Below, one piece after another: positions 16,602 through 25,632 of a stretch of DNA of 64,000 bases; the first letter of the stretch is position 1, and the number at the start of each line of letters is the position of its first letter. The DNA is from Verrucomicrobium sp. GAS474 (lineage in GTDB: Bacteria > Verrucomicrobiota > Verrucomicrobiia > Methylacidiphilales > GAS474), in assembly GCF_900105685.1 (NCBI RefSeq), contig NZ_LT629781.1:1488001-1552000 (forward strand). Reading direction: 5' to 3'. The notes beneath the pieces are model-generated. The model was not told where the DNA came from. It was given only the letters and a program-made list of their open reading frames with translations, and ran no database searches. Made by a program: the position numbers and the translations under genes.

Positions 16602-18350
16602 ATGAAGCCCCGCCTTTTCATCCTGAGCCCCGAGCTTCACGACGACAGCGGCCACTACCTCCCCTACGACCTCGCCCTCCAGAAAGGCGCGGCGGCCCTC
16701 GGCCTCGATTCCCTCGTCCTGACCCGCCTCGGCTTCGTCCCGCCTCCCGGCTCGCCCCTGGCCTTCCGCCCCGCCTTCCGGCACGACATCTGGGGAAAGA
16801 ACGCCGTGCCGGGCGGGGCCGACGGGCGGCTCCTCGCGAAGGGCGTCCCGACCGAAAAGCTCCGCGCCGCCTTCGCCAACCGCGCCTTCCTCGCCGATCT
16901 CCGCACCCATCTTCCGGCCTCCGCGCTCACGCCCGAGAGCGTCGTCTTCGTCCACTCCTTCCTCCACGGCCAGATCGCCGGTCTCGTCGACTGGTACGCC
17001 GCGCTCCCTCCCGCGCGGAGGCCGCAGCTCAAGCTCCTCTTCCGCTACCCCTTCTACTTCTTCGACGCGGCCTTCCTCGACGCCGCCTTCGAGGCGCTCC
17101 ATCGCCTTCCCGGCAGCCGCGAGTCGGTCACCTGCTTTTCCGACAGCGAGGAATTGGCCCGCCTGTACGGCGCGCGGATCGGCCGCCCCGTCCACCTGCT
17201 TCCCTTTCCCCACGCCTCCTTCGCCGACGCCGATCCCGAGGCGCGGGAGCGCGAGGCCCGGCCGATCCGGTGTGTCTCCCTCGGCAATGCGCGGATCGAG
17301 AAAGGCTTCGCCGAAATCGTCGACGCCCTCTTCCTCCTTCGCGAGACGGGCGACGCCGCTCCCTTCGAGTTCGTCCTCCAGGCCTCCTCCCCCGAAGCCG
17401 CGCTCCGGCCCCGCATCGCCCGCCTGCGCGAGGCGGCCCTTCCCGGCGTCACCCTCCTCGACGAGGCGATCTCCGAGACCGCCTATGCCGCCCTCATCGA
17501 ATCGGCCGACGTCATCCTCGCCCCCTATCATGAGGAGGCCTATGCCGACCGCACCTCCGGCATCGTTGCCGACGCCATCGGCGCGGGAAAGATCGTCCTT
17601 ACCCCCGCCGACTCGTGCCCCGGACGCCGCATCGCCTCGGCGGGGACCGGCCTGTTCTGCGCGAATCGTTCCCCCGCCTCCGTTGCCGCCCTCCTCCGGG
17701 GCCTGCCCGTCGCCCTTCCGCGCCTCCGCCGCGAGGCGGCCCAGCGCCAGAAGGAATGGAAGGCGCACCACAACGCCCGGCGCTTCGTCTCCCTCCTCCT
17801 CGCGCACGGGGAGCCTTGCCCGCCCGCTCCGGCGACTCCCGCTTCTCCGAGTCTGATCGCACCGCCTGCGCCGGAAACCGCGTCCGCCGGGGCCGGGCTC
17901 GGGGCCGTCCTCTTTTTCCCGGCGACCTGGCCGCTCCTTCAGGCCGCGGCTGAAAAGGAAGGGCTCCTCCTGCCCGGGATCGAAGTCCATCGGCCCGTCG
18001 TCGAAAAGGGATTCCTCGGCCATCTCCTCCTCGGCGTCCTGAAGGCGTTATCCCTTTCCTGGCTCGTCCCCTCCCGCATGGCCGGGGTGCCGACGCGGCT
18101 CGATCTCGCCCGCCTCCTCCTCTTCTCCCGGATCGGCCGCCGCGTCACGTGGGACGACCTCCTTCCCCTCTTCCTCCCCCGCGCCCTCCGCCAGCCGGCC
18201 GAACAGGCCCGCCTGGCGGCCCTGGCGGCGGGCAAGACCGCGCTCCTCACCGACTCCCCCCGCGCCCTTCCCTTTCTTCCCGGAAAGGCCATCCTCTTCC
18301 GATCCGCCTCCGCCGACCTCTTTGACGAAATCAGGGCCCGCACCTCGTAA
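16602..18350 (+). CDS. GT-B glycosyltransferase-like protein with an unrecognised C-terminal extension
   Basis: 582 residues from the ATG at 16602, which begins the family-like KPRLFILSPELHDDSGHYLPYD; the frame is open further upstream but only antisense to the neighbour. Residues 1-210 look like a GT-B N-terminal domain and 219-400 like the donor-binding domain (VSLGNARIEKGFAEIVDAL, ILAPYHEEAYADRTSG, TPADSCPGRRIASAGTG). A Pro/Ala-rich linker (about 405-430) leads to roughly 150 residues I do not recognise, with a hydrophobic segment (LGHLLLGVLKALSLSWLVP) and DLARLLLFSRIGRRVTWDDLLPLF. It probably acts in surface glycan synthesis with the neighbouring transferase and epimerase. Confidence 0.72.
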   Translation: MKPRLFILSPELHDDSGHYLPYDLALQKGAAALGLDSLVLTRLGFVPPPGSPLAFRPAFRHDIWGKNAVPGGADGRLLAKGVPTEKLRAAFANRAFLADLRTHLPASALTPESVVFVHSFLHGQIAGLVDWYAALPPARRPQLKLLFRYPFYFFDAAFLDAAFEALHRLPGSRESVTCFSDSEELARLYGARIGRPVHLLPFPHASFADADPEAREREARPIRCVSLGNARIEKGFAEIVDALFLLRETGDAAPFEFVLQASSPEAALRPRIARLREAALPGVTLLDEAISETAYAALIESADVILAPYHEEAYADRTSGIVADAIGAGKIVLTPADSCPGRRIASAGTGLFCANRSPASVAALLRGLPVALPRLRREAAQRQKEWKAHHNARRFVSLLLAHGEPCPPAPATPASPSLIAPPAPETASAGAGLGAVLFFPATWPLLQAAAEKEGLLLPGIEVHRPVVEKGFLGHLLLGVLKALSLSWLVPSRMAGVPTRLDLARLLLFSRIGRRVTWDDLLPLFLPRALRQPAEQARLAALAAGKTALLTDSPRALPFLPGKAILFRSASADLFDEIRARTS

Positions 18351-18358
18351 AGCAGGCG

Positions 18359-19294
18359 TTACAGAAGCGTCGCGATGCCCTGGGCGAGGGGGCATTCGGC
18401 TTTCCAGCCGAAGAGGTCGAGCGCCTTGCGGGCGTCGGCCCGGGAGTGGCGGATGTCGCCCTGGCGGGGCGGGGCGAAGAGCGGGGGGAGGGAGAGGCCG
18501 GCGGCTTTTTCGATGGCCTCCCAGAGGGTGAGGAGGGAGACGGCCTCGCCGGTCCCGACGTTGAGGGCGAGGCCGGGGGTGAAGGGGGTCTCGGAGGAGG
18601 CGCAGCGGAGGAGGCAGGCGGCGACGTCGGTGACGTGGATGAAGTCCCGCGTCTGGCCGCCGTCGCCGTGGATCGTCGGGGCCTGGCCCCGCTTCGCTGC
18701 GTCGATGAATTTCGCGATGACGCCGGAGTAGGGGGAGTCGGCCCGCTGGCGGGGGCCGTAGACGTTGAAGAAGCGGAGGGAGAGGGTCTGGAGGGGGGTG
18801 GTCTGCGCGATGTGGCGGCAGTGCCATTCGGCGGCCAGTTTCGCCGCCGCGTAGGGGCTGAGGGGGTCGAGGGGGGCGGTCTCGGCGATGGGGAGGGTGC
18901 GGGCGTCGCCGTAGACGGCGCAGGTCGAGGCGGAGAGGAAGCGGCTGGCTTGGCGGCTTGCCGCGCGGAGGAGGTGGAGGGTGCCGCGGGAGTTGATCTC
19001 CTCGCATTCCTCGAGCTTCGAGAACGACTCGGGAACCGAGACGAGGGCGGCGAGGTGGAAGACCCAATCGCAGCCCGCGACGGCCTCCTCGACCTTTTGC
19101 GGATCGCGGAGGTCGCCCTCGATGAAGTCGACGGGAGCCAGGGCGGCGAGGTTGTCGAGGTTCTCCCGCGAGCCCGTCTTGAGGTTGTCGAGGATGCGGA
19201 CCCGGTGGCCCTCCCGCACCAGCCGTTCGGCGAGGTGGGAGCCGATGAAGCCGGCACCGCCGGTGACGAGGGCGGTCTTGGGGGAAGAGTTCAT
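18359..19294 (-). CDS. NAD-dependent nucleotide-sugar epimerase/dehydratase (extended SDR)
   Basis: A 311-residue protein with the Rossmann motif TGGAGFIGSHLAERL (residues 11-25), DNL after the second strand, FHLAALVSVPES, and the active-site Ser/Thr (SASTCAVYGD, near 121-124) with Tyr148 and Lys152 in SPYAAAK. The C-terminal part has RFFNVYGPRQRADSPYSG and VHVTDVA-like patterns typical of UDP-glucose/UDP-GlcNAc 4-epimerases and related enzymes. It would make an activated sugar for the adjacent glycosyltransferases. Eight bases separate its 3' end from the convergent gene at 16602. The exact nucleotide sugar is not determinable. Confidence 0.85.
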   Translation of the reverse strand: MNSSPKTALVTGGAGFIGSHLAERLVREGHRVRILDNLKTGSRENLDNLAALAPVDFIEGDLRDPQKVEEAVAGCDWVFHLAALVSVPESFSKLEECEEINSRGTLHLLRAASRQASRFLSASTCAVYGDARTLPIAETAPLDPLSPYAAAKLAAEWHCRHIAQTTPLQTLSLRFFNVYGPRQRADSPYSGVIAKFIDAAKRGQAPTIHGDGGQTRDFIHVTDVAACLLRCASSETPFTPGLALNVGTGEAVSLLTLWEAIEKAAGLSLPPLFAPPRQGDIRHSRADARKALDLFGWKAECPLAQGIATLL

Positions 19295-19675
19295 GTCGGG
19301 AAGATCGGGGCAGGCCCGCAGGCCGACACGCTAAGGGCTTCGGGGAAAGTTTTCCATGAGATTTTGAACGCGTGCGCCGCGCCCGGAAGGGCGTCCGAAA
19401 GCGGGTGCCGTCACGTCGTTCGCGGAGGTCTCCGGGGGAGGTCGAAAAAACGTGTCGGTCTTAGGGGAAATGGGGTTGTAAACCTCGGTCTGACGGGTTT
19501 GTAGTCCGTTGTATTTAATCTCTGTCGGTCAGCGGACTACATGTTGTTTTATTTATTTTTAAGCCGTTCATTATCAATTTCAAAAATGAAGTTAAGTAAC
19601 GTTTCCATGATTTAATAGGTAGAATAATCATCCGAGAAATTTGAATTAAATAACCTTCGGAAGCATGATTTAATC
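19295..19675. promoter_or_regulatory. 381-base intergenic region with an AT-rich half upstream of the PATR protein gene
   Basis: No gene is visible. The half near the epimerase is GC-rich, and from about 19500 the DNA becomes strongly AT-rich, like the other regulatory gaps in this window. It contains an 8-base perfect inverted repeat (19501-19508 with 19533-19540) and two direct copies of CATGATTTAAT (19606-19616 and 19664-19674), 58 bases apart, the second abutting the start codon. It presumably holds the promoter of the large secreted protein at 19676 and the divergent epimerase promoter. I could not assign a convincing -35/-10 pair. Confidence 0.5.
19501..19540. repeat. Inverted repeat GTAGTCCG...CGGACTAC
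   Basis: Perfect 8-base arms (19501-19508 and 19533-19540) separated by 24 bases, at the junction from GC-rich to AT-rich DNA, 136 bases before the PATR gene. It could be an operator or a leader stem-loop; there is no T run to make it a terminator. Confidence 0.45.
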
Positions 19676-19678
19676 ATG
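19664..19678. promoter_or_regulatory. Palindrome CATGATT-T-AATCATG overlapping the start codon
   Basis: Seven-base perfect arms around a single central T. The right arm includes the ATG (19676-19678) of the PATR protein gene. A partial copy (CATGATTTAAT) lies 58 bases upstream. The position suggests control of translation start or a repressor site, but no regulator is known. Confidence 0.4.
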
Positions 19679-22600
19679 ACTGCTGAAGGGTATAAAAAGA
19701 ACGGCCGGGGCGGCTTCATCCTCGTCCTCGTCCTCGCGCTTTTCTGCGCCGCCGCCGGCCGGGCCGGGGCGGCTTCCTATTACTGGGACTCGACCCCGGC
19801 GACGACCTCCTGGGGCGACAGCTCCGACTGGAGCCGCTATGCGGCGACCGGGACCAACGGCGCTCCCTCTTCCAGCGCGACCTCGGCCGACACCTATGTC
19901 TTTGACGCCTCGACCTCGACCTCGCTGAACGACAATCTCTCCGGCCTCACCCTCGGCAGCCTCTCCTTCACCACGAACGCCGCCGCCTACACCCTCGGCG
20001 GCAATGCCTTCTCCCTCTACAAGGGGATCACCACCCGCGCGACGACCGCCGAGGCGATCAGCGCCGGGATCGCCCTCGCGGGGGCCAACACCTGGAATGT
20101 CTACGCGGGCGGCGCGCTGAACGTCTCCGGCGTCGTCTCCGGGGCCAATTCCCTCACCCTCGGCGGCGGCTACGGCGGCGGCACGGTGACCCTCTCCGGC
20201 GCGAACACCTACTCCGGCGGGACGATCCTCCGGGGCGGTTCGCTAAACCTCACCGGCTCCCTCAACGCCGCCGGGACGCTGAACCTCGGCGGCGGGACGC
20301 TGACCTATGCGCCGACGGCGGGGGGCTCGACCCAGGCCTTCGCCTCGACGACGGTGAGCCCCGGCCTCTCGACCGTCGCGAACGCCACGGCGGGCAACAA
20401 CGTCAACCTCGGGACGATCACCCGGAACGCCGGGGGCCTCCTCAATGTCTCCTCGGTCACCGGGACGACGAAGGCCGGCAACGGCAACACGAACGGGATC
20501 CTCGGCGCGTGGGCGACCGTCGGGAGCGGCTCCTCCCTCCGCTACGCCACCGTCACCGGCGGCAACATCGCCTCCTACACCGGCGCGACGGCGGCGACGA
20601 CGAACATGGGGAACATCAGCAGCGCGACGACGAACTACAGCTTCACCGCCAACGTCTCCCAGATCCTCGGCAACGTCACCGCGAACACCATCACCTACAC
20701 CGGCACGGGCGGCAACTGGACCAACGCCCTCAGCGCGGCGAACCTCAACGGCCTCATGAACGCGGGGACGGGGGCGCTGACCCTGAACTTCACGACCCTC
20801 GGCGCGATCAACATCGGGACGACCGCCGCCGCCGGGAACAGCGAGCTGGTCGTCACCACGAACGACCAGACCCTCACGATCAACGCCACGATCAACAACT
20901 ACACCTTCAACACCGGCTCCCTCACCCTCGGCAGCGTCGGCAACGGCACCATCGTCCTCGGCAACTCGAACAACTACACCGGCGGGACGACGATCACCTC
21001 CGGCACGGTCCAGCTCGGGAACGCGGGCGCGCTCAGCAGCGGCACCGTCACCCTCGCGGGCGGCACCCTCCAGGGGGCGACCGGCGCGGGGCTCACGATC
21101 TCGAACAGCCTCGTCGTCACCGGGGGCCTCAGCGCGATCTCGAGCAGCGTCGCCACCTCGGTCCTCCTCACCGGGGCGATCAGCGGCAGCGGCACCCTCG
21201 CCACCGAGGGGGCGGGCGCGGCGGGCGCGATGGTCGGCTTCACCAACACCAGCGTCGGCGGCTACAGCGGCTTCACCGGCACCCTCCTCTTCAGGACGGC
21301 GGGCCAGGAAAACTGGTCCTTCGGCTCGGGCAACACGATCGCCGCGACGTTCGACTTCTCCAACGCCACCCTCGTCATGGACGGCTCGGCCTCGACCCGC
21401 ACCGTCGGCTTCTACGGGGCGAGCGCGAACCAGGTCCTGAAGCTCGGCGAGCTCTCCGGCGGCGGCACGATCATCGGCTCGACCTCCGGGACGAACACCC
21501 TCTCCGTCGGCTACCTCGGGACCGACTCGGTCTTCGCCGGGGCGATCGGCGTCACCGGGGGCAACAAGGACAACATCGCCCTCACGAAGGAAGGGGCCGG
21601 GACGCTGGTCCTCTCCGGGGCGAACGTCTACACCGGCTCGACCTCGGTGAACACCGGGACCCTCCAGGTCGGCAACGGGACCTCGGGCTCGATCGGGGCG
21701 ACCTCCTCGGCGACCGTCGCCGCCGGGGCGACCCTCTCCTTCGACATGGCGAACGGGTCGACTTTCTCCAAGGCGATCGTGAATTCCGGCACGGTGGCGG
21801 GGGTCGAGGACCCGGGAGTCACGAACACCCTCTCCGGCGTCGTCAGCGGCACCGGCGGCCTCACCCAGGCGGGCGCGGGGACGACGGTCCTGACCGGGAC
21901 CGACACCTACACGGGGGCGACCTCGGTGAGCGCCGGAACCCTCCAGGTCGGCAACGGGACCAGCGGTTCCGTCGCCGCCACGGCCTCGGTCTCCGTCGCG
22001 AGCGGGGCGACGGTCGCCTTCGACATGGCGAACGGCTCGACCCTCTCCAAGGCGATCTCGAACTCGGGCTCGGTCGTCGGTGCCGAAGGGGCGGGGATCA
22101 CGAACACCCTCTCCGGCGTCGTCAGCGGCAGCGGGGCCTTCACCCAGACCGGCGCGGGGACGACGGTCCTCTCCGGGGCGAACACCTACACCGGCGGCAC
22201 GACGATCCAGGCGGGCAAGGTCACCCTCGGCAACGCGGCAGGCCTCGGCGCCTCGGCCAACGCCCTCACGATCCTCGGCGGCGCCACCCTCGACCTCTCC
22301 GGGAACAGCGCGGTGGTCGGTGCCCTCTCCGGGAGCGGCGGCGGCAGCGCCCTCCTCATGAACAGCAGCGCGGCGACTCCGGCGACCCTCGCCGCCTCCT
22401 CGGTCAATCCGGGCGGCGCGCTGACGGTCGGCACGCTCACCGTCGGCGGCGTCTCCGACACGGCGAAGACGACCCTCGCCCTCACGAACGCGGTCCTGAA
22501 CTTCGACCTCGCCGGGGCGGGGAGCAACGACAAGATCGTCCTCAACGGCAAGGGCGCGGTGACCTTCACCACCTCGCAGCTCGCCCTCACGGGAACGATC

Positions 22601-22882
22601 GCGGCGGGGAACTACACCTTCGTCACGGCGGCGAACAACGCCTCGGGGATCTTCTACAACACGAACCTCGCCAACGACCTGGGCCTCACCGCCTCCTCGA
22701 TCGCGACCCTCGCCTCCCTCGGCCTCGCCGGGACCCTCTCCCAGGTTCCCGACGGGACCGGCTACGACATCACCCTCTCGATCACCGCCGTCGCGGTTCC
22801 CGAGCCCGGCACGTGGATGCTGATGGGAATGGGCCTCGCCTTCCTCGGCCTGGCCGCCGCCCGCCGCCGCCGGATGGCGTAG
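19676..22882 (+). CDS. Large secreted PATR-repeat protein with PEP-CTERM sorting tail
   Basis: 1068 residues: an N-terminal signal peptide (FILVLVLALFCAAAGRAGA), a beta-helical body rich in Gly, Thr, Ser and Asn with many autotransporter-associated beta-strand repeats (patterns such as LSGANTYTGGTT, GTLQVGNGTSG, LTLGGGYGGG), and a C-terminal PEP-CTERM signal (VPEPGTW, a hydrophobic helix, then RRRR). PEP-CTERM proteins are recognised by an exosortase and end up on the surface or in exopolysaccharide. No autotransporter barrel domain is present. The body is Cys-poor. It probably is an adhesive or matrix protein. It converges with a second protein of the same type 13 bases away. Confidence 0.85.
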   Translation: MTAEGYKKNGRGGFILVLVLALFCAAAGRAGAASYYWDSTPATTSWGDSSDWSRYAATGTNGAPSSSATSADTYVFDASTSTSLNDNLSGLTLGSLSFTTNAAAYTLGGNAFSLYKGITTRATTAEAISAGIALAGANTWNVYAGGALNVSGVVSGANSLTLGGGYGGGTVTLSGANTYSGGTILRGGSLNLTGSLNAAGTLNLGGGTLTYAPTAGGSTQAFASTTVSPGLSTVANATAGNNVNLGTITRNAGGLLNVSSVTGTTKAGNGNTNGILGAWATVGSGSSLRYATVTGGNIASYTGATAATTNMGNISSATTNYSFTANVSQILGNVTANTITYTGTGGNWTNALSAANLNGLMNAGTGALTLNFTTLGAINIGTTAAAGNSELVVTTNDQTLTINATINNYTFNTGSLTLGSVGNGTIVLGNSNNYTGGTTITSGTVQLGNAGALSSGTVTLAGGTLQGATGAGLTISNSLVVTGGLSAISSSVATSVLLTGAISGSGTLATEGAGAAGAMVGFTNTSVGGYSGFTGTLLFRTAGQENWSFGSGNTIAATFDFSNATLVMDGSASTRTVGFYGASANQVLKLGELSGGGTIIGSTSGTNTLSVGYLGTDSVFAGAIGVTGGNKDNIALTKEGAGTLVLSGANVYTGSTSVNTGTLQVGNGTSGSIGATSSATVAAGATLSFDMANGSTFSKAIVNSGTVAGVEDPGVTNTLSGVVSGTGGLTQAGAGTTVLTGTDTYTGATSVSAGTLQVGNGTSGSVAATASVSVASGATVAFDMANGSTLSKAISNSGSVVGAEGAGITNTLSGVVSGSGAFTQTGAGTTVLSGANTYTGGTTIQAGKVTLGNAAGLGASANALTILGGATLDLSGNSAVVGALSGSGGGSALLMNSSAATPATLAASSVNPGGALTVGTLTVGGVSDTAKTTLALTNAVLNFDLAGAGSNDKIVLNGKGAVTFTTSQLALTGTIAAGNYTFVTAANNASGIFYNTNLANDLGLTASSIATLASLGLAGTLSQVPDGTGYDITLSITAVAVPEPGTWMLMGMGLAFLGLAAARRRRMA
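21623..22180 (+). repeat. Two tandem 279-base repeats inside the PATR protein gene
   Basis: Units 21623-21901 and 21902-22180 encode residues 650-742 and 743-835, 93 residues each. Both contain YTG.TSV..GTLQVGNGTSG, SFDMANGST or AFDMANGST, and NTLSGVVSG, with long stretches identical at the DNA level (for example CTCCAGGTCGGCAACGGGAC at 21662 and 21941). A third partial unit begins at 22181. This is recent in-frame duplication that lengthens the beta-helix. Confidence 0.85.
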
Positions 22883-22895
22883 GGCGGGGAGAAGA

Positions 22896-25421
22896 TTAGA
22901 TGCGCTCGAGGGCGAGGCGGCGGCGGATGGCCATCGCCAGGAAGAGCGCCCCGCCGCCGAGGAGGACGACGGTGGAGGGCTCCGGCACGGAGAGGACCGT
23001 CAGCGTGATGCCGCCGCCCGCGCCGTAGTTGATCCGGAGGACGTCGCTGCCGAGGGTGAACGTCGAGCCGTCGGCGAGGGTCGTCGTCGTGCCGTTGAGG
23101 CTGGCGAAGAGGCCCGAGACGGCCGTCGTGCCGGTGACGATGTTGAAGGCGTCGTTCACGCTCGCGGCGTAGTTGAGGGTCAAGGTCAGGTCGGTGCCGG
23201 TTCCGATGGTGAGGAGGTTGGTCCCCATCGCCAGCTGGCTGTAGCCGCTCCCCGCCGTCGTCCCGGCGAGGATGAAGGAGAGGGCCGAGCCCGAGGTCGT
23301 CGTCACCGCGCCGGTCGCGGTGAGGGAGTAGCGGCTCGCGTTCGTCGAGTCGTTCGCGTCGCCGACCTGGAGGATGCCGAAGTTCCCGACGTTCGTCTTG
23401 TAGATCGAGCCCGCGCCGCCGTAGGTCGCCTTGTTGGAGGCGTTGACGCCGGAGACCGTCGCCGTGCTGGCGCTGATCGAGCCGGTGCCGTTCAGGAGGA
23501 GCGCGCCCGCGCTGACCGTCGTCGCGCCGGTGTACGTGTTGGTCCCCTTCAGGATCTGGGTCCCCGCGCCGGTCTTCGTGATTCCCACGTAGTTACCCCC
23601 GACGGTGAAGCCGTTGTTCGAGGCGGTGCCGATGTTGCCCTGGAAGGTCTGGGTCCCCGAGGCAAGGTTGATGGTGTCGATGGCGACGGTCGTGAGGTCG
23701 TTGGTCACGTAGGTTCCCGCCTGGCCGGTGAGGCCGGCGAAGGTCTGGCCGTACCGGGTGTCGAAGATGCCGGCTTCGATGTCCATGAGGGACGAGGTGG
23801 AAAAGGCGTTCACCGCATTCGCGTAGACGATGCCGAGGCCGACGTTGGCACTGGTTCCGGCGGGGGAAATGTTGATGGTCGTCGTGCCGGTGATGTTGAT
23901 CATCCCCGTGCTGTTGAAGCCCCAGTAGCCGGGGCCGGAGGTCGTCGACGACGCGCCGCTGATGACCAGGTTGCCCGCGCCGTTGAACTTCGTGGTGGAG
24001 AGCAGGTAGGCGCCCAAGGTGCTCCCGGCCACATTTCCACCGTAGACGTTGTTCAGGTAGAACGTTCCGCCCGAGCCGATGTTGACCGTTCCCTTGATGC
24101 CTGCCCCCGTGCCGGAGTAGGCGGTGCCGGAGTCGAGGTTGAACGTCGCCCCCGCGGCGACGTAGGTGCCGCTGGAGAGGCCGGTGCTGCCCGCCGTGAG
24201 GCTTCCCGAGACGAGTTCGAGCGTCCCCGCGCTGATCGAGGTGACCCCCGAGAGGGTTCCCGAGTCGATGAGGAGGGTTCCCCCGCTGACCGTGACGGTG
24301 CCCGTCAGGTTCGCCGAGACGACTTCGAGCGTTCCCGCGCTGACCGTGGTGGTACCCGTCCAGTTGCCGACGGCGATCGACTGGGTGCCGGTCCCGGTCT
24401 TGTTCACGGTCACGTTCGCGGAGCGGGCGGTATCGGCGATCGCGGTGCCGAGGAGATTGGCCGACTTGCCGACCGTGCCGCTGTAGGTGTAGCTGCCGGT
24501 GCCGTTCAGCGTCAGGATCGTGCCGCTGGCGGCGGAGTCGGAGGTGATGGCGCCGCCGGTTCCGTTGATGCCGCCCATGGTCATGCTTTGGCGGACTTCG
24601 ACGTAGCCCGAGTTGACGGTCAGCGTCCCGATGTTCACCGCGTTGGGCGTCGGGGTGGTGGTGGGGGCGCCGATGAAGACGGTGCCGACGTACCAGCTCG
24701 CCGCGCTGGCCGAGCCCTGGGTCAGGTTGATGGTCAGGGAGCTTTCCGTGTTGGTGCCGTTCAGGTTGAAGTAGGAGGTTCCGAAGCCGCTGATCGTCAC
24801 GTTGCCGGAACCCGAGAGGGCCGAGGTGTTCGATTCGTTGGTCGACGTGCTGTTGCTGAAGACGAGGTTCGATCCGGTGCCGACGGCGATCGCCTGGCTG
24901 ACATAGGTGCCCGCCCCGGTCGTGCCGACGTTGGCGAACTGAAGGGTGCTGCCGCCGATAACACTGTAGCCGCCGGTGGCGGTCGGGAGCACCCCGAGCG
25001 TCAGCGTTCCCGTTCCTGCCACGGTGAAGCCGCTGGTACCCGCCAGAGAGGCGTTGATCGTGGCGTTCTGGTTCATGACGAGCGTCGGCGTCGGCCCGGC
25101 CAGGGTGATCGCGGAGCCGGTGATCGTGTAACCCGCCGTGTCGAAGATGATCCCGCTCGCCGTCATCCCTCCTGTGGAGGTCACGGTCCCGGCCGTCCCG
25201 GCAAAGTCGGCGACATCGCCGTTGATCCAGGGAGTGATATTGGCAATGTCGCCATTCACTGCCGTATTCCAAGTTCCGTTGGTGCCGCTATCCCACGTGC
25301 CGCTTCCGCCTGTCCCCAAGGCACCGAAATAAAGGGTCGACTGGGCTTTCGCCTGGGTGGCGGGAAGCACCAGGGAAAGGCTCAGGAGGGCGAGGGAGAG
25401 GAGGTTATATTGTTTATTCAT
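22896..25421 (-). CDS. Second large PATR-repeat protein with PEP-CTERM sorting tail
   Basis: 841 residues: signal peptide (LLSLALLSLSLVLPATQAKA, cleavage near residue 27), a Gly/Thr/Ser-rich beta-helix with PATR repeats (TFNLDSGTAYSGTGAG, GTNTYTGATTVSAGALLLNGTG, VSAGTLEVVSANLTG), and a PEP-CTERM tail (VPEPSTVVLLGG, hydrophobic helix, AIRRRLALERI). It is the mirror-image partner of the protein at 19676, with the two 3' ends only 13 bases apart. It is likely exported by Sec, processed by an exosortase-type enzyme and displayed on the surface or in the extracellular matrix. No enzymatic motif is visible. Its coding DNA is a little less GC-rich than that of its neighbour. Confidence 0.84.
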   Translation of the reverse strand: MNKQYNLLSLALLSLSLVLPATQAKAQSTLYFGALGTGGSGTWDSGTNGTWNTAVNGDIANITPWINGDVADFAGTAGTVTSTGGMTASGIIFDTAGYTITGSAITLAGPTPTLVMNQNATINASLAGTSGFTVAGTGTLTLGVLPTATGGYSVIGGSTLQFANVGTTGAGTYVSQAIAVGTGSNLVFSNSTSTNESNTSALSGSGNVTISGFGTSYFNLNGTNTESSLTINLTQGSASAASWYVGTVFIGAPTTTPTPNAVNIGTLTVNSGYVEVRQSMTMGGINGTGGAITSDSAASGTILTLNGTGSYTYSGTVGKSANLLGTAIADTARSANVTVNKTGTGTQSIAVGNWTGTTTVSAGTLEVVSANLTGTVTVSGGTLLIDSGTLSGVTSISAGTLELVSGSLTAGSTGLSSGTYVAAGATFNLDSGTAYSGTGAGIKGTVNIGSGGTFYLNNVYGGNVAGSTLGAYLLSTTKFNGAGNLVISGASSTTSGPGYWGFNSTGMINITGTTTINISPAGTSANVGLGIVYANAVNAFSTSSLMDIEAGIFDTRYGQTFAGLTGQAGTYVTNDLTTVAIDTINLASGTQTFQGNIGTASNNGFTVGGNYVGITKTGAGTQILKGTNTYTGATTVSAGALLLNGTGSISASTATVSGVNASNKATYGGAGSIYKTNVGNFGILQVGDANDSTNASRYSLTATGAVTTTSGSALSFILAGTTAGSGYSQLAMGTNLLTIGTGTDLTLTLNYAASVNDAFNIVTGTTAVSGLFASLNGTTTTLADGSTFTLGSDVLRINYGAGGGITLTVLSVPEPSTVVLLGGGALFLAMAIRRRLALERI

Positions 25422-25603
25422 AACGAACGTATGAGGTGGAGTGGGGGCGTTGGCTTACAGTGCACTTTATCGCATCCGTGTTTCTTTCCATAAGAGACGA
25501 ATGCGAATGATAATGGGACTTTTACGCAAACCGAAAATCGCCAGAGAAGGCGCTGCGCCCGATCGAATCGGGCTTTCAGATCGAATTCTCTAGAATATTT
25601 ATC

Positions 25604-25619
25604 AATAGCAATCGCTATT
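25604..25619. terminator. Small hairpin after the 2-hydroxyacid dehydrogenase gene
   Basis: AATAGC (25604-25609) pairs with GCTATT (25614-25619) around AATC, 14 bases past the leftward stop codon at 25633. The 211-base AT-rich gap 25422-25632 it lies in must also contain the promoter of the leftward PATR gene. There is no T run, so a terminator role is only possible. Confidence 0.3.
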
Positions 25620-25632
25620 TTCCAGCAAAAAA

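Noticed and set aside
21623-22180. CRISPR-like or tandem non-coding repeat
   Set aside because: The repeats are 279 bp, in frame, and encode beta-helix units; there are no short repeats with unique spacers anywhere in the window.
19676-22882. Classical type V autotransporter
   Set aside because: PATR repeats are present but the C-terminus is a PEP-CTERM signal with a single helix, not a 12-strand barrel domain.
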